A DNA stretch of 7,914 bases, from the NCBI GenBank assembly GCA_934154805.1, contig CAKPGM010000023.1:1-7914 (forward strand). Reading direction: 5' to 3'. The notes beneath the pieces were generated by a model. The model saw only the letters and a program-made list of their open reading frames with translations, did not search any database and had not been told where the DNA came from. The position numbers were made by a program, and so were the translations under genes. Positions 6,631 to 7,914 of the stretch are shown here, one piece after another; position 1 is the stretch's first letter, and each line of letters begins with the position of its first letter. The DNA comes from an uncultured Clostridia bacterium. GTDB lineage: Bacteria; Bacillota; Clostridia; TANB77; CAG-508.

Positions 6631-6735
6631 TTACTGGTTCTTACCACAGCAATTTTTATATTTCTTTCTACTTCCACATGGACTTGGTTGTATGTTATAT
6701 ATAGTATTATCAATATTATTGATATTCAGTAAAAT
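6631..6735 (-). CDS. SEC-C zinc-binding tail, shifted frame (copy A)
   Basis: An open stretch of 34 codons ends NIQPSPCGSRKKYKNCCGKNQ-stop, the C-terminal SEC-C motif known from SecA, which binds zinc through C-x-C-x8-C-C/H. The first Cys of the CPC pair is Ser here, leaving one N-side Cys plus the CC pair. The frame has a TAG just upstream (6738-6736) and no usable start or ribosome binding site. It overlaps, in the +1 frame, the last codons of the 67-residue ORF that stops at 6716. It is therefore either the true end of that protein reached by a +1 shift, or a remnant. Seven synonymous differences from copy B within 13 codons indicate past selection on the protein sequence. Confidence 0.6.
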   Translation of the reverse strand: MLLNINNIDNTIYNIQPSPCGSRKKYKNCCGKNQ

Positions 6736-6919
6736 CTAAACTAGGTAAAAATACTTTTTCTATTTTTTCTATTTTGTTAAAAATATTTCGTTTAATTGTC
6801 TTAACTCCAAAAGGAATTGGAGGGGCTTGAAAATTATGTTTTTTCAAATAGTTATTAAAAGGTATTATGTTAATATTAGTAACTACTTTATTTTTTATTT
6901 CATAAAATTTACTTTTCAT
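6716..6919 (-). CDS. Small unknown ORF (67 aa) coupled to the NUDIX gene
   Basis: A basic 67-residue protein I do not recognise. It is rich in K, N, I and F, with a central QAPPIPFGVKTIKR segment that looks structured rather than random. It has no signal peptide or membrane segment. Its ATG at 6919 overlaps the end of the NUDIX gene by 11 bases, with AGAAG just upstream, so translation is probably coupled. Its end FLPSLDFTEYQ is followed in the +1 frame by the SEC-C tail (copy A), and a product of about 95 residues results if the two are joined. It may thus be a small SEC-C protein with a frame break. Confidence 0.55.
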   Translation of the reverse strand: MKSKFYEIKNKVVTNINIIPFNNYLKKHNFQAPPIPFGVKTIKRNIFNKIEKIEKVFLPSLDFTEYQ

Positions 6920-7325
6920 CTTCTATAATTTTTAAAACTAATTTTTTAACTTCTAACCAAATTTTTTTTAAACTATCATATGATAAAGTTTTATAAACAT
7001 CATCATATGATGTCCATATTAAATCATGAGTGTCTAAAGAATCATTATTACTTTTACCATTATCAATTGTAATATAATAATACATATCAACTTCATCATT
7101 TTTTGAATCATAATAGTGTTCTTGAGCCACAGGCTCATTACTATACAAAATACAATCTCTTTTTGTTTCTTCTGCTGTTTCTCTTATTGCACATTCTATC
7201 AAAGACTCCTCTGATTCTCTATGCCCCTTCGGAAAAGAATAATCTTTTTGTTTTTGCCTATATATTAGTCCTATCTTATTATTTTCTTTATTAATTAATA
7301 TACATCCTGCCTTTTCCACTTTCAT
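6909..7325 (-). CDS. NUDIX hydrolase
   Basis: The protein has 138 residues, a single NUDIX domain. The NUDIX box GHRESEESLIECAIRETAEET matches Gx5Ex7REUxEE; the residue after EE is Thr in place of the usual Gly-hydrophobic pair, which is tolerated in part of the family. The catalytic REx2EE is complete, so it should bind Mg and cut a nucleoside diphosphate linked to another group; the substrate cannot be told. YRQKQKDYSFPKGH before the box is typical of diadenosine-polyphosphate or 8-oxo-dGTP-like members. The start ATG at 7325 has AAAGGG nine bases upstream and overlaps the TGA of a broken upstream gene as ATGA, which shows the two once formed one translational unit. Confidence 0.92.
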   Translation of the reverse strand: MKVEKAGCILINKENNKIGLIYRQKQKDYSFPKGHRESEESLIECAIRETAEETKRDCILYSNEPVAQEHYYDSKNDEVDMYYYITIDNGKSNNDSLDTHDLIWTSYDDVYKTLSYDSLKKIWLEVKKLVLKIIEDEK

Positions 7326-7647
7326 TTTCTTAACCCTTTCATCATTAATATTCTATCATAAATATCATCTTTTTCAATATCTAAATCCTTATATTTTGAA
7401 CTATTTGAAATGAAAAACTGATAAATTCTTCAAAACACAATAAATTCAACTCATTTGGTAATACACCATTAAATACCCAATCCACATCTGAAATTAAACA
7501 TTTTGATACTCCATTTGAATTATGCCAATACTTAATTCTCGATGAATCCTTAGCATCTAATTTATATTTTGAAATCCATCTTTCCTCTCTCACTTTTTTA
7601 GGAGTTACAAAAGCATCATCTCTTTTTTTTTTTAATATAATAAAATC
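7322..7647 (-). pseudogene. Broken gene fragment upstream of the NUDIX gene
   Basis: Two frames hold pieces of one protein. The first runs from a TAA at 7648-7650 through KKVREERWISKYKLDAKDSS, a SNGVSKCLISDVDWVFNG segment and NLLCFEEFI to a stop at 7381. The second, open from 7429, continues YQFFISNSSKYKDLDIEKDD and IYDRILMMKGLRK, ending at TGA 7322 with an ATGA overlap to the NUDIX start. One added base near 7420 joins them as EEFIQFFISN. The joined piece has about 108 residues, no start codon with a ribosome binding site, and an 11-A run (7633-7623) near its 5' end, so it also seems truncated. I do not recognise the family. Sequencing error is possible, but the missing start argues for decay. 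Confidence 0.65.
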
Positions 7648-7669
7648 TTATTATTTTTTTCTATAATGA

Positions 7670-7695
7670 AAAAGCCAGCACGAATGCTGACTTTT
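7670..7695 (-). terminator. Intrinsic terminator behind the second SEC-C tail
   Basis: On the minus strand AAAAGTCAGCA, loop TTCG, TGCTGGCTTTT forms an 11-bp stem with one U-G wobble (a mismatch on plus) and is followed by a T-run. The UUCG loop adds stability. It ends transcription coming from beyond the right edge of the window. Confidence 0.88.
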
Positions 7696-7696
7696 A

Positions 7697-7779
7697 TTTG
7701 TTTGCATAAATTGTTTGCAAACAAATTGCAAACATTTGCCTTATTTTACGATTTTTTTGTTTTCACAAATCTTCGTAAA
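7697..7779. repeat. Cluster of TTTGCA repeats, a palindrome and a hairpin
   Basis: A perfect 14-bp palindrome TTGTTTGCAAACAA (7711-7724) is flanked by further TTTGCA or TTGCAAAC copies at 7701-7706, 7726-7733 and a TTTGC at 7735-7739. Next to it TTTACGA (7745-7751) and TCGTAAA (7773-7779) can form a hairpin. The cluster lies between the SEC-C stop and its terminator. It could be a protein-binding or recombination site or RNA structure; nothing here decides which. Confidence 0.5.
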
Positions 7780-7794
7780 CCCTTGATTTTACTA

Positions 7795-7893
7795 CTATTT
7801 ACCGCAACAGTTTTTGTACTTTTTGCCACTTCCACAAGTTGTAGGAACTCCCATATTTATAATACTTATAATATTTATAATATTATTGATATT
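7795..7893 (-). CDS. SEC-C zinc-binding tail, shifted frame (copy B)
   Basis: An open stretch of 32 codons plus stop ends GVPTTCGSGKKYKNCCGK-stop, a clear SEC-C motif. The first Cys of the usual CPC is Thr, so as in copy A only three of the usual ligands remain. An ATG at 7854 would give a 19-residue peptide but has no ribosome binding site. Upstream the frame is closed by a TGA (7896-7894), while the neighbouring frame reads into the window and stops at TAA 7883-7885. The tail is therefore in the +1 frame of the preceding gene, exactly as in copy A. Confidence 0.6.
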   Translation of the reverse strand, partial: NINNIINIISIINMGVPTTCGSGKKYKNCCGK

Positions 7894-7914
7894 TCAAGGC
7901 TTTAGCGTCTTGGT
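7883..7914 (-). CDS. Possible 3' end of a gene cut by the window edge
   Basis: Reading in from the right edge, one frame gives QDAKALKYQ-stop with TAA at 7885-7883. The other two frames also stop within the last 32 bases, so the choice of frame rests on the parallel with copy A, where the preceding ORF also ends in Tyr-Gln-stop. Too little is visible to name a product. Confidence 0.3.
   Translation of the reverse strand, partial: QDAKALKYQ

Noticed and set aside
6708..6724. Near-perfect palindrome TATCAATATTATTGATA as an operator
   Set aside because: It lies in coding sequence over the 67-residue ORF stop, is AT-only in most positions, and copy B does not preserve the palindrome.
7666..7905. 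79-codon open frame on plus
   Set aside because: It runs through a terminator and the complement of a SEC-C coding stretch and has no ribosome binding site.
1..7914. tRNA, rRNA, CRISPR arrays, insertion sequences
   Set aside because: I saw no cloverleaf, regularly spaced repeats, transposase frame or terminal inverted repeats in the window.

Overview
The window is strongly AT-rich. Every gene I can support lies on the minus strand, so the genes read from high to low coordinates. The organism is most likely an endospore-forming Clostridia member of the Bacillota. It carries the sporulation genes yabP and yabQ next to divIC (the order known from Bacillus and Clostridium), AGGAGG-type ribosome binding sites, consensus sigma-A promoters, short intrinsic terminators and a frameshift-controlled prfB. 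I cannot name the genus.

Layout in the direction of transcription: (1) 7914-6575 looks like accessory sequence. It has the 3' end of a gene cut by the window edge, a SEC-C (SecA-type zinc-binding) tail with a terminator, a broken gene fragment, an intact NUDIX hydrolase, a small coupled ORF, and a second SEC-C tail with its own terminator. Both SEC-C tails sit in the +1 frame just behind the stop of the preceding ORF and share a 14-base sequence there. (2) 6467-3294 is a housekeeping operon behind a perfect TTGACA-17-TATAAT promoter: an unrecognised 171-residue protein, a divergent RdgB/Ham1 nucleotide pyrophosphatase, a YgjP-type zinc metallopeptidase, and peptide release factor 2 with its programmed +1 frameshift, closed by a terminator on the prfB stop codon. 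(3) 3272-2095 is the sporulation and division cluster yabP-yabQ-divIC. yabQ is broken by an apparent one-base insertion; a terminator overlaps the divIC stop. (4) 2095-618 is rho with its own promoter, which overlaps the divIC terminator. (5) 614-236 is a small helix-turn-helix-like protein with its own promoter and terminator. (6) 1-235 has no supported gene. It holds a leftward promoter and a hairpin with a plus-strand U-run.

Functionally the window combines translation termination (prfB), transcription termination (rho), nucleotide-pool sanitation (Ham1 family and NUDIX), spore cortex formation (yabP, yabQ) and septation (divIC). Several apparent gene starts move once ribosome binding sites are read: rho, the Ham1-family gene, the 171-residue gene and prfB.

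I found no clear new defence or mobile system. The points most worth following are the paired frame-shifted SEC-C tails, the altered base-recognition half of the Ham1 protein, and the frame breaks in yabQ and in the gene upstream of the NUDIX hydrolase. Several frame breaks in one window also raise the possibility of assembly indels.
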